A stretch of DNA of 34,779 bases, from assembly GCA_029211065.1 (NCBI GenBank), contig JARGFK010000045.1, positions 1 through 34,779 on the forward strand, written 5' to 3'. Under the pieces are notes generated by a model. The model saw nothing but the letters and a program-made list of their open reading frames with translations, was not told the origin of the DNA and made no database searches. The number at the start of each line of letters is the position of its first letter. Position 1 is the first letter of the stretch. Shown one piece after another: positions 14,912 through 22,252 of this stretch. The position numbers were made by a program, and so were the translations under genes. Source of the DNA: Desulfobacterales bacterium. Its GTDB lineage: Bacteria; Desulfobacterota; Desulfobacteria; Desulfobacterales; JARGFK01.

Positions 14912-16120
14912 ATGAAGGATCAATATTTTCAGGAAAACAAATGGTGGGTCAGCCCTTATAATTTCGTTGATGAAGTTCGCAAAAAAATCGATTTGCCTTC
15001 AAAAGTTCAGATTCACGATGCCACTTTACGGGACGGTGAACAAACTCCCGGCGTGGTTTTCAGGAAGGACGACAAGATCAGAATCGCTCAACTGCTTGAC
15101 GAGGTGGGCATTGATCGTATTGAAGCCGGAATGCCGGCCGTTTCCGATGAAGACTTTGAAGCCATCAAAGCCATCAGCAAACTGGGATTAAAAGCGAAGA
15201 TTTTCACTTTTGCCAGGGCCATGACCGTGGACATAGACAAAGCCATTGATTGCGGCGCCCACGGGGTTGTGATTGAAATACCCATCGGTTATCCCAAGTT
15301 GAAATACCAGTTCAAGTGGACCTGGGAAGACGTTTTGAGAAAAAGCGTGGATTGCATCAATTACGCCAAAAAACAAGGCTTGTACGTGATCTATTTCCCC
15401 TACGATACCACCCGCGCCAGAGAGGAAGATCTCACGAATCTGTTGACAAAAATAATGGCGCATTCACCGCCTGACTCCCTCGGCATCGTCGATACGATGG
15501 GTTGCGCGCTGCCGGAAGCGATCCAGTATCTCGTCAGAAAAGCAAAAGCCCTTACCGGACTGCCGATTGAGATTCACACCCACAATGACTTTGGAATCGG
15601 CGTGGCCACCGAACTGGCGGCCGTTGCCGCCGGTGCCGAGGTGGTGCATTCCTGTGTCAACGGGCTTGGTGAAAGAACCGGCAATGCCGCTCTGGAAGAA
15701 CTCATCATGGGGCTGCATGTCCTCCTGGGGATAAAGACAGATTACCGCCTCGACAAGATCATGCCCCTGTGTAAAACGGTTCAGGAGATCTCCGGCGTTT
15801 CCCCGGCTAAAAACAAACCGGTCATCGGGGAAGGCAACTATACCCGCGAGTCCGGAATCGGTATTGATCTGGTAATGAAAAAACCCCTGGCCATGTTTGC
15901 CACCGACCCGCGATTGACAGGCCGTGAGGGAGAGGTCGTGCTGGGCAAGAAAAGCGGCAAAGCATCCGTGGAATACACCCTGGACAAACTGGGGATCACG
16001 GGTATCGACGACGAAACGGTTGCAAAAATCTTAAAGGGGGTCAAGGCGAAGGGCGCCGAGAAAAGATCGCTGCTGACGATTGATGAGTTCAAAGAAATTA
16101 TAGATGGGGTGGTGAATTAA
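14912..16120 (+). CDS. Homocitrate/2-isopropylmalate synthase-like DRE-TIM metallolyase
   Basis: This 402-residue protein belongs to the family that condenses acetyl-CoA with a 2-oxo acid. The TIM-barrel signature DATLRDGEQTPGV (36-48, with R40, D41, E43, Q44) and the metal-binding HTHND (H222, H224) are intact. NGLGERTGNAALEEL (250-264) is the second family signature. The C-terminal part is a short communication-type domain; the long LeuA allosteric domain is absent, so a homocitrate-synthase-type or citramalate-type role is more likely than leucine-regulated LeuA. Substrate cannot be fixed from sequence. The start ATG at 14912 has AAAGGAGT 11 bases upstream. It lies 23 bases after the HD-GYP gene and is probably co-transcribed, which is functionally unexpected. 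It converges with the ABC transporter operon. Confidence 0.85.
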   Translation: MKDQYFQENKWWVSPYNFVDEVRKKIDLPSKVQIHDATLRDGEQTPGVVFRKDDKIRIAQLLDEVGIDRIEAGMPAVSDEDFEAIKAISKLGLKAKIFTFARAMTVDIDKAIDCGAHGVVIEIPIGYPKLKYQFKWTWEDVLRKSVDCINYAKKQGLYVIYFPYDTTRAREEDLTNLLTKIMAHSPPDSLGIVDTMGCALPEAIQYLVRKAKALTGLPIEIHTHNDFGIGVATELAAVAAGAEVVHSCVNGLGERTGNAALEELIMGLHVLLGIKTDYRLDKIMPLCKTVQEISGVSPAKNKPVIGEGNYTRESGIGIDLVMKKPLAMFATDPRLTGREGEVVLGKKSGKASVEYTLDKLGITGIDDETVAKILKGVKAKGAEKRSLLTIDEFKEIIDGVVN

Positions 16121-16199
16121 TAATGAGGTAGATAGGCTGAAGGCTGTTAGGAAGTCATTCCCTTCAGCCTAACCACCTTCAGTCTATTTACCTCATTAT
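16120..16199. terminator. Bidirectional hairpin joining the stop codons of convergent genes
   Basis: The left arm, 16120-16143, starts ATAATGAGGTA and ends CTGAAGG. It pairs with the right arm, 16176-16199 (CCTTCAG...TACCTCATTAT), at 22 of 24 positions. Within the loop, GTTAGG (16146-16151) can pair with CCTAAC (16168-16173). The last base of the synthase stop TAA (16118-16120) is in the left arm, and the stop of the permease (16196-16198, minus strand) lies wholly in the right arm. The arms include GGCTGAAGG repeat units. It probably ends both transcripts or protects their 3' ends; a strong U-tract is missing. Confidence 0.75.
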
Positions 16200-16948
16200 C
16201 GTGAAGCGGCATAGTACGAAAACTTGCGTTCGATGGCACCCATTCCCTCTGCAATCAGAAAGGCAAAGAAGAAAAGCACCAGCAACATCGCCCACATGTG
16301 TTCCATTAAAAAATTGGAAGAATACAGCTCGAACAACCTGCCGAAACCGACGATGGAAACCAGCAGTTGGCCGATGATGACACCTTTTATGGCGCGGATA
16401 AAGCCCAAACGGATACCGGCCAGTATCTCCGGCAGCGCCGCCCAGACATAAATTTTGCTAAACGACTGCCAGTTGTTCGCGCCGTAACTGTGCGCCATTT
16501 CAACCAGAGACAGTGAGATACCCTTTACACCGGCACGCGCGTCCAGCACGATAATCCAGATCGCAAACAGCACGGTCGTCAGGATGATGGTTTTTTCGCC
16601 GAACCCGAACAGGGTCATCAGGACCGGCACCAGGGCTGTCAGGGGCGCGCTCAGGAACATGTTGACCCACGGCAGCAGCATCCGGTCGGCAATGATGGAT
16701 CGCCCCATCAGAACCCCGATCGGTATCCCCGCAACAACGGCGATAGCCGACCCGATCAAAAAGCACTTTGCTGTGATCCAAAACGCCTTGAAGAATATCG
16801 CGGTCGGGATAATTTCGACCATCCGAATCAGAATCAGACTCAACGGCGGCAGCAGAATCGACAGGTCAAACCGCCCGATGAGTTCCCATACGATCGCCCA
16901 GATGACCAGTGAAGCCATCATCGGCAGTTTGATGCCAAATAGTTTCAT
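16196..16948 (-). CDS. ABC transporter permease, nitrate/sulfonate/taurine type (second permease)
   Basis: This 250-residue integral membrane subunit of the SsuC/TauC/NrtB permease family has about six hydrophobic segments. The cytoplasmic EAA-type loop is at about 150-180 (MAHSYGANNWQSFSKIYVWAALPEILAGIR), where the ATPase docks. This is the last gene of the ABC operon. It begins 15 bases after the ATPase gene, with GGGAGAAG just before its ATG. It differs clearly from the other permease of the operon (17755-18519), so the channel is probably a heterodimer; many members of this family use homodimers. Its stop codon lies in the hairpin at 16120-16199. Substrate unknown. Confidence 0.92.
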   Translation of the reverse strand: MKLFGIKLPMMASLVIWAIVWELIGRFDLSILLPPLSLILIRMVEIIPTAIFFKAFWITAKCFLIGSAIAVVAGIPIGVLMGRSIIADRMLLPWVNMFLSAPLTALVPVLMTLFGFGEKTIILTTVLFAIWIIVLDARAGVKGISLSLVEMAHSYGANNWQSFSKIYVWAALPEILAGIRLGFIRAIKGVIIGQLLVSIVGFGRLFELYSSNFLMEHMWAMLLVLFFFAFLIAEGMGAIERKFSYYAASR

Positions 16949-16963
16949 ACTTTCTTCTCCCTG

Positions 16964-17758
16964 TTATTCGATATATCGCCGCAGACCCTGCCAGATACGT
17001 TCGACCGTATCCAGATAGACGGGATCGCTTCGGATGGCATCCGGGTCGATATCGCGGCGGATATCCGGCTTGATGATTTCAGAAACCCGGCTGGGCCGCG
17101 GCAAGAGCAGGGCGATGCTGTCGGATAGATAAACCGCTTCTTCAATGGAGTGCGTAACGAAAATAAAGGTCTTTTTCTCGTTCTGCACCACGCCGAGGAG
17201 ATCTTCCTGAAATTTCCGGCGGGTTTGCTCATCCACCGCCGAAAAGGGCTCATCCATCAACAGGATATCGGCATCCACTGCCAGCGCGCGCGCCAGGCCC
17301 ACGCGCTGCCGCATGCCCCCCGAAAGCTGGTGCGGATAATGATTTTCAAAACCTTTCAGCCCCACACTTTCGATTTGTTTCTCGGCCATGGCCATGCGTT
17401 CGGATTTATCAACACCACGCAGTTCCAGCCCAAAGGCGACATTGCGAATGACCGAGGCCCACGGCATGAGGGCAAAATCCTGAAACACAAAGGCGCGCTC
17501 GGGTCCCGGACCGGTAACCGGCTTGCCGTTGACCGTAACCGTTCCGGAATTCGCCGGCAGCAGCCCCGCGATAATTTTCAAGAGGGTGGTTTTGCCGCAG
17601 CCGGAAGGACCCAACACGGACGTAAGCTCTCCTTTGGGAAACTGGAGCGTCATATTGCTCAGTGCCTCAACGCCTCCGGGATAAATTTTGGAAACATTTT
17701 CAACCGCAACAGCAACGGGTGCTATCGTTTCGGAAACAGATTTAGTAATCGTACTCAT
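16964..17758 (-). CDS. ABC transporter ATP-binding protein, nitrate/sulfonate/taurine type
   Basis: This 264-residue ATPase of the SsuB/TauB/NrtD family energises the importer from the cytoplasm. All motifs are present: Walker A GPSGCGKTT (50-58), Q-loop VFQDFALMPW (91-100), signature LSGGMRQR (145-152), Walker B ILLMDEP (165-171) and switch His H203 (FVTHSIEEAV). The start codon overlaps the stop of the upstream permease (ATGA at 17755-17758), and AAGGG lies seven bases before it. Fifteen bases separate it from the second permease. It belongs to a complete four-gene importer (binding protein, permease, ATPase, permease). Confidence 0.95.
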   Translation of the reverse strand: MSTITKSVSETIAPVAVAVENVSKIYPGGVEALSNMTLQFPKGELTSVLGPSGCGKTTLLKIIAGLLPANSGTVTVNGKPVTGPGPERAFVFQDFALMPWASVIRNVAFGLELRGVDKSERMAMAEKQIESVGLKGFENHYPHQLSGGMRQRVGLARALAVDADILLMDEPFSAVDEQTRRKFQEDLLGVVQNEKKTFIFVTHSIEEAVYLSDSIALLLPRPSRVSEIIKPDIRRDIDPDAIRSDPVYLDTVERIWQGLRRYIE

Positions 17759-18519
17759 TGGTTTACCCTTTTGTCAGGTCTGAAGAATATATATTCGGAG
17801 CGCTCTAATATTTCGATGAAAATCACGGCAAACGCCATGATCGAAAAGATGGCCGCATACATTTTATCGTACTCGGCAACAGACTGGTTATAGGTGATAA
17901 TATCGCCGATCCCTGTCGGTGTTATCAAAAGTTCGGCCAGGATCGCCCCGATAAATCCCATGGCCGCACCCAGGCGCAGCCCCGCATAGATCACCGGACT
18001 GGCGGCCGGCAGGATGATCTTCAGGATCACCTGAAGACGACTGCCGAGATAAGACCGGCCCATCTCGATCATCGACTCGGGTGTGTGGCGCACGGCATTA
18101 AAAGCGTTTAAAACAATCACCGGTAACGCCATGATACAGACGGTGAGGATTTTCGATGTCAGCCCGATCCCATAAACGAATGTCAGCAGCGGGACCAGCG
18201 CCCCCAGCGGTGCAGCCTGCATCACGATAAAAACCGGCGCGCCGAACCATTCGGCTTTTTCATTAAGCCCCATGAAAATCCCGCAACCCACACCGAGGAA
18301 GGACGATATAACGAGTCCGATGCCCAGAGGTTCAAGGGTGCTGGGATAGACCGCCGCCATGGACCCATCGGCGATCATGCCCCAAAGCGCTGCCATTGTT
18401 TGTAAAAACGTCGGGAACGCCGGGCTGATGGGAATGCGGCCGGCGTATTCCCATACCCCGAACACCGCCGCAAATGATAAGACTCTCAACGTCAACGGAT
18501 GTAAGAAAAAGGACACCAT
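17755..18519 (-). CDS. ABC transporter permease, nitrate/sulfonate/taurine type (first permease)
   Basis: This 254-residue polytopic membrane protein of the SsuC/TauC family starts at the ATG at 18519 (MVSFFLHPLTLRVLSFAAVFGVWEY). It has AAGGATC about seven bases upstream. A longer frame from 18552 would start inside a palindromic repeat and is rejected. The permease loop is GRSYLGSRLQVILKIILPAASPVIYAGLRLG in the centre of the protein. The stop overlaps the ATPase start. It is separated from the binding-protein gene by about 174 bases containing a perfect hairpin and filler repeats, so expression of the permease may be lower than that of the binding protein. Confidence 0.92.
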   Translation of the reverse strand: MVSFFLHPLTLRVLSFAAVFGVWEYAGRIPISPAFPTFLQTMAALWGMIADGSMAAVYPSTLEPLGIGLVISSFLGVGCGIFMGLNEKAEWFGAPVFIVMQAAPLGALVPLLTFVYGIGLTSKILTVCIMALPVIVLNAFNAVRHTPESMIEMGRSYLGSRLQVILKIILPAASPVIYAGLRLGAAMGFIGAILAELLITPTGIGDIITYNQSVAEYDKMYAAIFSIMAFAVIFIEILERSEYIFFRPDKRVNQ

Positions 18520-18534
18520 AATTGATCCTTCTTG

Positions 18535-18589
18535 ATAAAATCCCCCCTCCACCCCCCCTTTTTCAAAGGGGGGAACGGGGGGATTTTAT
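18535..18589. repeat. Perfect double hairpin between binding-protein and permease genes
   Basis: Outer arms ATAAAATCCCCCC (18535-18547) and GGGGGGATTTTAT (18577-18589) are perfectly complementary over 13 bases. Inner arms CCCCCCTTT (18553-18561) and AAAGGGGGG (18565-18573) pair perfectly across a three-base loop. It belongs to the AAATCCCCC family also seen at 7061 and 10482. In the transcript it would form a very stable stem just upstream of the permease ribosome-binding site. Confidence 0.9.
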
Positions 18590-18690
18590 GGATGGTGTCC
18601 GTTGTCTGTCGTCCGCTGTCATTGAAATTATGACGGCCACGGACTACGAACCACGGACAATTGACCTTCAGCCTCTTTGGCTTCAGTCTT
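18590..18690 (-). repeat. GTCCGTGG and GGCTGAAGG filler repeats after the binding-protein gene
   Basis: On the minus strand, after the binding-protein stop at 18694, the sequence reads AAGACTGAAGCC and GGCTGAAGG. A run of GTCCGTGG/TTCGTAGTCCGTGG and ACAGCGGACGACAGACAACGGACA variants follows. These are degenerate short tandem repeats on the sense side of the upstream gene, as seen after other genes in the window. No coding potential is credible. Confidence 0.7.
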
Positions 18691-18693
18691 AAG

Positions 18694-19677
18694 TTATTTT
18701 CCCATTTTGGCGTTGGCCGCTTGCAGCGGGGCAAGATACCAGTAATCTTCAACCTTCAGGTTTTCCGCCGGGCCTTTCAACTGACCGGCGCCCACAAAAA
18801 ATTCAAAGTCTGCTTTGGCGGCGTTCAGACCGCCTTTGGGATCATACAATCCGCCGTCAACGGCTTCCTTGTAAAATTTATCCACATCCGCCAGCAACTC
18901 CTTGGGCAGATCGGAAATCAGGTTGCGTTTCTTGCGCTCCTTATCCATGATGGTCGGGTCCTTGATCATTTCCTGCCAGGTGCGCGTAAGTTCTTCCACC
19001 AGGATCGTTACGGTCTTTTCATTCTTCTTGAGCCAGTTCACATCGGCAAACATGCCTTCATCGGTGACCGGATCGCTGACGCCCGGCAGAACGTGAAAGC
19101 GGTCCCCGGCTTTGCTCATCAGGATGTTCTTGTTGTTCAGATCGACAATCGAGGCCTTGATTTGCCCCTTCATCATGGCAATGATCCGGTTTTCGGAACC
19201 CGGCACGTAACTGCGTTGACCGAAGCTGATGCCCTCTCTTTTGGCAATGATGTTGCCGATGGCTTCGGTGCCGGTGCCGCGGGCATGAAAGGTAAACGGC
19301 TGGCCGTCCAGATCTTTCCAGGTCTTGTACTCCTTGGATGCTACCGGGTAAAAAACCAGCTTGCTCACCTGGAAAAAAAGCCGTAGCGGTACACTGGTTT
19401 TCTGGATGACCGAGTAAGGAGTGCCCATACCGATGTCCATCTGACCGTTGATAATGGCCTGGATAGCCAGTTCCTCTTTTGAGAATGCGGTCAGTTCATA
19501 ATCCACCCCGCGATCTTTGGCGCGGTCCAGCGCGACAATCAGGCAAAGGGTTTCAACCGAAGCCACATCCCCCAGTACAATTCGAACCTTGTCGGCCGCC
19601 TGGACGTTAACGCCGATACCGAGCACCAAAGACAATACTACAAACAAAACTGAAAAATTTTTCCATGACACTTTCAT
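18694..19677 (-). CDS. ABC transporter periplasmic substrate-binding protein (NMT1/TAXI/SsuA-like)
   Basis: This 327-residue exported binding protein has a classical signal peptide ending near ...GIGVNVQAADK. The mature part has the two-lobe SBP pattern: VRIVLGDVASVETLCLIVALDRAKDRGVDYEL, then AIINGQMDIGMGTPYSVIQ, then KTWKDLDGQPFTFHARGTGTEAIG. This resembles NMT1/SsuA/TAXI-type proteins that bind sulfonates, pyrimidine precursors or small acids. Two possible starts exist. The upstream ATG at 19683 abuts the GGGAGGG ribosome-binding site with no spacer, so the third codon, ATG at 19677, is chosen. The gene follows the aminotransferase gene by about 120 bases and precedes both permeases and the ATPase. 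Substrate unknown; neighbours suggest an amino-acid-related compound. Confidence 0.9.
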   Translation of the reverse strand: MKVSWKNFSVLFVVLSLVLGIGVNVQAADKVRIVLGDVASVETLCLIVALDRAKDRGVDYELTAFSKEELAIQAIINGQMDIGMGTPYSVIQKTSVPLRLFFQVSKLVFYPVASKEYKTWKDLDGQPFTFHARGTGTEAIGNIIAKREGISFGQRSYVPGSENRIIAMMKGQIKASIVDLNNKNILMSKAGDRFHVLPGVSDPVTDEGMFADVNWLKKNEKTVTILVEELTRTWQEMIKDPTIMDKERKKRNLISDLPKELLADVDKFYKEAVDGGLYDPKGGLNAAKADFEFFVGAGQLKGPAENLKVEDYWYLAPLQAANAKMGK

Positions 19678-19683
19678 TTTCAT

Positions 19684-19690
19684 CCCTCCC
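19684..19690 (-). promoter_or_regulatory. Ribosome-binding site deciding the binding-protein start
   Basis: GGGAGGG on the minus strand lies directly next to the ATG at 19683 (zero spacing) but six bases before the ATG at 19677. Only the second gives normal spacing, so it sets the start. Confidence 0.75.
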
Positions 19691-19798
19691 GTGATTTTAG
19701 GTTTATCGTAAAGTTGACTTTTCGCCTACCTCCCTTAGCGGAAATACAGGTAATTGAAAAAGTCTTACCCCAAAGCATCATAACGTCAGGTAAATCCA

Positions 19799-20968
19799 TT
19801 ATAGCTTTTTTAAGGCAGCATGCATACTTGCCATGGCTTTTTCCAAATTTTCATAGGAATTGGCATAGGAAATCCGGATGGACTCGTTGCCGTAATCCCC
19901 GAAAACACTTCCCGGGACCACCGCTATTTTGGCCTCCTCGATCAGATAAAGCGTCATTTCATCCGGCGTTTTGCCGGTCTCCCGGATGCTGGGGAAAATA
20001 TAAAACGCCCCCAGGGGTTTTACCACGTCAATACCCGGCATTTCCTTTAATGCATTGTAAACCAGCACCCTTCTGCGATCGAACTCCTTGATCATGTTCT
20101 CTATATCCGTCTGAGGTCCGGTTAAGGCCGCGACCGCCCCGTACTGGGCAAACGAAGTTGCGCAGATCGTGGCATACTGATGAATACGGACCAGCGCTGA
20201 AATCACCTCGCTATCCGCCGCCACAAAACCCAGACGCCAGCCGGTCATGGAATAGTTCTTGGAAAACCCGTTGACCGTAATCGTCCTTTTTTTCATGTCC
20301 GGCAAACTGCCGATGCTGATATGGCGGCTGCCGTCGTAAACCATCTTTTCATAAATTTCGTCGGACAGAACATAAAGGTCCTTTTCCTTGGCCAGCTGCG
20401 CCAGTTGCGCCAGGGCTTCCGCACTGAAGACGGCCCCGGTGGGGTTGTTGGGGGTGTTAATGACGATCATCCGGGTCTTGGAAGTAATCCGTGAGCGAAA
20501 GTCTTCCAGCTGTGGGACAAAGTCATGTTCCTGCAGGGCCGGAACCGATATCGGATTGGTCCCCGCCATGCGCACACAATAAAAATAATTGAGCCAGCAG
20601 GGGTCCGGGATCAGCACCTCGTCACCGGGATCCAGCAGCCCCATCATGGTCATCAACACGGCTTCATTGCCGCCGACGGTAACGATGATCTCCTTGTTGG
20701 GGTCATAGATAAGATTATTTTCCTGCTTGAATTTTTCAGCCAGGGCGATTCGCAGCTCGGGAATGCCGTAATTGGATGAGTAATGGACCTTGCCTTCATC
20801 CAACGCCTTTTTGGCAGCCTCTTTAATATGCGCCGGTGTATCAAAATCCGGCCGGCCGATGTTCAGGTGGATAAGCTTTTCGCCCCGCTTCTCCCGCCTG
20901 ATAACCTCTTCGAAGATTGTCCGAATTCCCGAAAAGGGAATTTGATCCATGCGTGCAGCGATTTTCAT
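19799..20968 (-). CDS. PLP-dependent class I/II aminotransferase
   Basis: This 389-residue fold-type I aminotransferase of the aspartate/aromatic family transfers an amino group between an amino acid and a 2-oxo acid. Visible landmarks are the HLNIGRPDFDTP substrate-side segment, TVGGNEAVLMTMMGLLDPGDEVLIPDPCWLNY, NTPNNPTG (171-178), LSDEIYE (201-207), and PLP lysine K237 in NGFSKNYSMTGWRLGF. The C-terminal arginine region is NESIRISYANS. The start is the ATG at 20968, nine bases after a strong AGGAGGAGA site (20978-20986). An open frame reaching 21091 would begin inside a dispersed repeat and is rejected. It sits between the homoserine-dehydrogenase-like gene and the ABC importer, on the same strand, consistent with one pathway. 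Confidence 0.93.
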   Translation of the reverse strand: MKIAARMDQIPFSGIRTIFEEVIRREKRGEKLIHLNIGRPDFDTPAHIKEAAKKALDEGKVHYSSNYGIPELRIALAEKFKQENNLIYDPNKEIIVTVGGNEAVLMTMMGLLDPGDEVLIPDPCWLNYFYCVRMAGTNPISVPALQEHDFVPQLEDFRSRITSKTRMIVINTPNNPTGAVFSAEALAQLAQLAKEKDLYVLSDEIYEKMVYDGSRHISIGSLPDMKKRTITVNGFSKNYSMTGWRLGFVAADSEVISALVRIHQYATICATSFAQYGAVAALTGPQTDIENMIKEFDRRRVLVYNALKEMPGIDVVKPLGAFYIFPSIRETGKTPDEMTLYLIEEAKIAVVPGSVFGDYGNESIRISYANSYENLEKAMASMHAALKKL

Positions 20969-21019
20969 CGTATTAAATCTCCTCCTGGTTTGTTTATTTA
21001 TTCCAGTATAGAATACCTG

Positions 21020-21099
21020 ATTCGGATTTCGAATTTCGCCCCGGACATTTACGGAAAGCATGCCCTCCGGCGTAGACCACAGCCGGCTCATTTGGGGTC
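21020..21099 (-). repeat. Dispersed CGGAGGGCATG repeat, copy B
   Basis: Read on the minus strand: GACCCCAAATGAGCCGGC, GTGGTCTACGCCGGAGGGCATG, then GGCGAAATTCGAAATCCGAAT. It is the reverse-strand counterpart of the copies at 10891 and 23884 and fills most of the gap between the homoserine-dehydrogenase-like gene and the aminotransferase. Orientation again matches the direction of flanking transcription. Confidence 0.75.
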
Positions 21100-21141
21100 G
21101 AATATTTACTTCAATTTAAAGCAGACCATCGCTCAATCGCG

Positions 21142-22191
21142 TCAAATACCACCATCAGCTGAAAACAGAGATGCATGTATCAAATCTTTCAGGAGTGCGG
21201 CCGCAGCCCCCACCGGAGAACTTTTGCCGCCGGTGACCGTCACCCGCCCCATGGTGTCCGAAAGATAACTGATCCCCTTTTCGGAAAAATGAACGGTTGA
21301 CAGCGGATGATCCTTCCCCAGGCGCTTGGGACCGACTTCGAGCATAACGGTTCCATTCTCCATCCGGCATTCACCGATCAGCTTGATAATCGTTCCGTCC
21401 GCTTTGGCTTTTTCTATGTCTTTTAGCGTAATGCCGGTAATTCCTGTTACCGGTACATCCGCCGGGCTGAAATTCTTATCAAACAACCGATTGGCAATCA
21501 GGATCATTTTATTGCGGGTGTCCAGCCCTTCAACATCCAGGCTCGGATCCGTTTCGGCAATGCCCATTTCCTGGGCAGCCTTTAGCGCCACTTCGTAGGA
21601 GCACTTTTCCGTAGTCATACGGGTGAGGATATAATTGGTCGTTCCGTTTAAAATCCCCTCGATTGCGAGCACCTTGGCGCCGGCCAGGCAAAGCAGCCCC
21701 ACATCCAGCGTCGGCAAAGCCGCAGCCGTGGCTGCACTCATGTAGATGCGGCGCTTCTTACTTTTGGCCAGATCCATGATCTCCTTGTAAAAAAGAACCA
21801 GCGGGCCCTTGTTGGCGGTAACGATATCCTTGCCGCTTGTAAGGGCCGCCAGCATATGGCCCCTGCCGGGCTCGGCATCCACCAAATTGGTCGGCGTTGT
21901 TTCCACCAGCATCTCCGCGGCCACTGATGCCAGCAGCGCTTTTCCGCCCAATCCCGGTTGTCCGTAACTTTCGAAGGTTTCCACCGAACCGCCTTGTTTC
22001 ACATGCGACAACAGCCGATCCGCCGGCAAGACCCCATCCTTTGCTACGGCCGAACCGCCGATATCGACGACGGCCGTCAGTTCCAATTCCAGCCCGTATT
22101 TTTCCGCTACTGCCTGTTTCTGATCTGTTATCAGCTGCGCGAATGTCCGGCCGACATTGCCGAAACCGCAAAGTATCAAACGCTTTTTCAA
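21142..22191 (-). CDS. hom: Homoserine dehydrogenase family protein lacking the ACT domain
   Basis: This 349-residue NAD(P)-dependent oxidoreductase has a Rossmann motif GFGNVGR (9-15), TANKGP (125-130), the family signature EGILNGTTNYILTRM (178-192), and D224/K228 in GLDTRNK, matching the catalytic Asp/Lys pair. The enzyme normally reduces aspartate semialdehyde to homoserine. The regulatory ACT domain of longer forms is absent, as in short homoserine dehydrogenases. The stretch before the signature, SAATAAALPTLDVG (152-165), departs from the usual S-V-x-G-G-x-P motif, so a shifted substrate is possible. The start is a TTG at 22191 with no strong ribosome-binding site. It lies 61 bases after the GntR gene. 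The context (regulator, aminotransferase, importer) is not a threonine biosynthesis operon. Confidence 0.82.
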   Translation of the reverse strand: MKKRLILCGFGNVGRTFAQLITDQKQAVAEKYGLELELTAVVDIGGSAVAKDGVLPADRLLSHVKQGGSVETFESYGQPGLGGKALLASVAAEMLVETTPTNLVDAEPGRGHMLAALTSGKDIVTANKGPLVLFYKEIMDLAKSKKRRIYMSAATAAALPTLDVGLLCLAGAKVLAIEGILNGTTNYILTRMTTEKCSYEVALKAAQEMGIAETDPSLDVEGLDTRNKMILIANRLFDKNFSPADVPVTGITGITLKDIEKAKADGTIIKLIGECRMENGTVMLEVGPKRLGKDHPLSTVHFSEKGISYLSDTMGRVTVTGGKSSPVGAAAALLKDLIHASLFSADGGI

Positions 22192-22252
22192 TGGTTTTAA
22201 CCCGTTTACTTGTTATCGTTCTCTTTAAGTAGCCTCTGCATCAAAGATTTTA

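Noticed and set aside
18492-18752. Possible 86-residue protein on the minus strand
   Set aside because: It overlaps two real genes and contains PPFPPLKKGGWRGDF, a typical translation of the AAATCCCCC repeat.
19799-21091. Longer 430-residue aminotransferase start
   Set aside because: The extra N-terminus is encoded by the dispersed repeat copy B, while the ATG at 20968 has a strong AGGAGGAGA site and matches family length.
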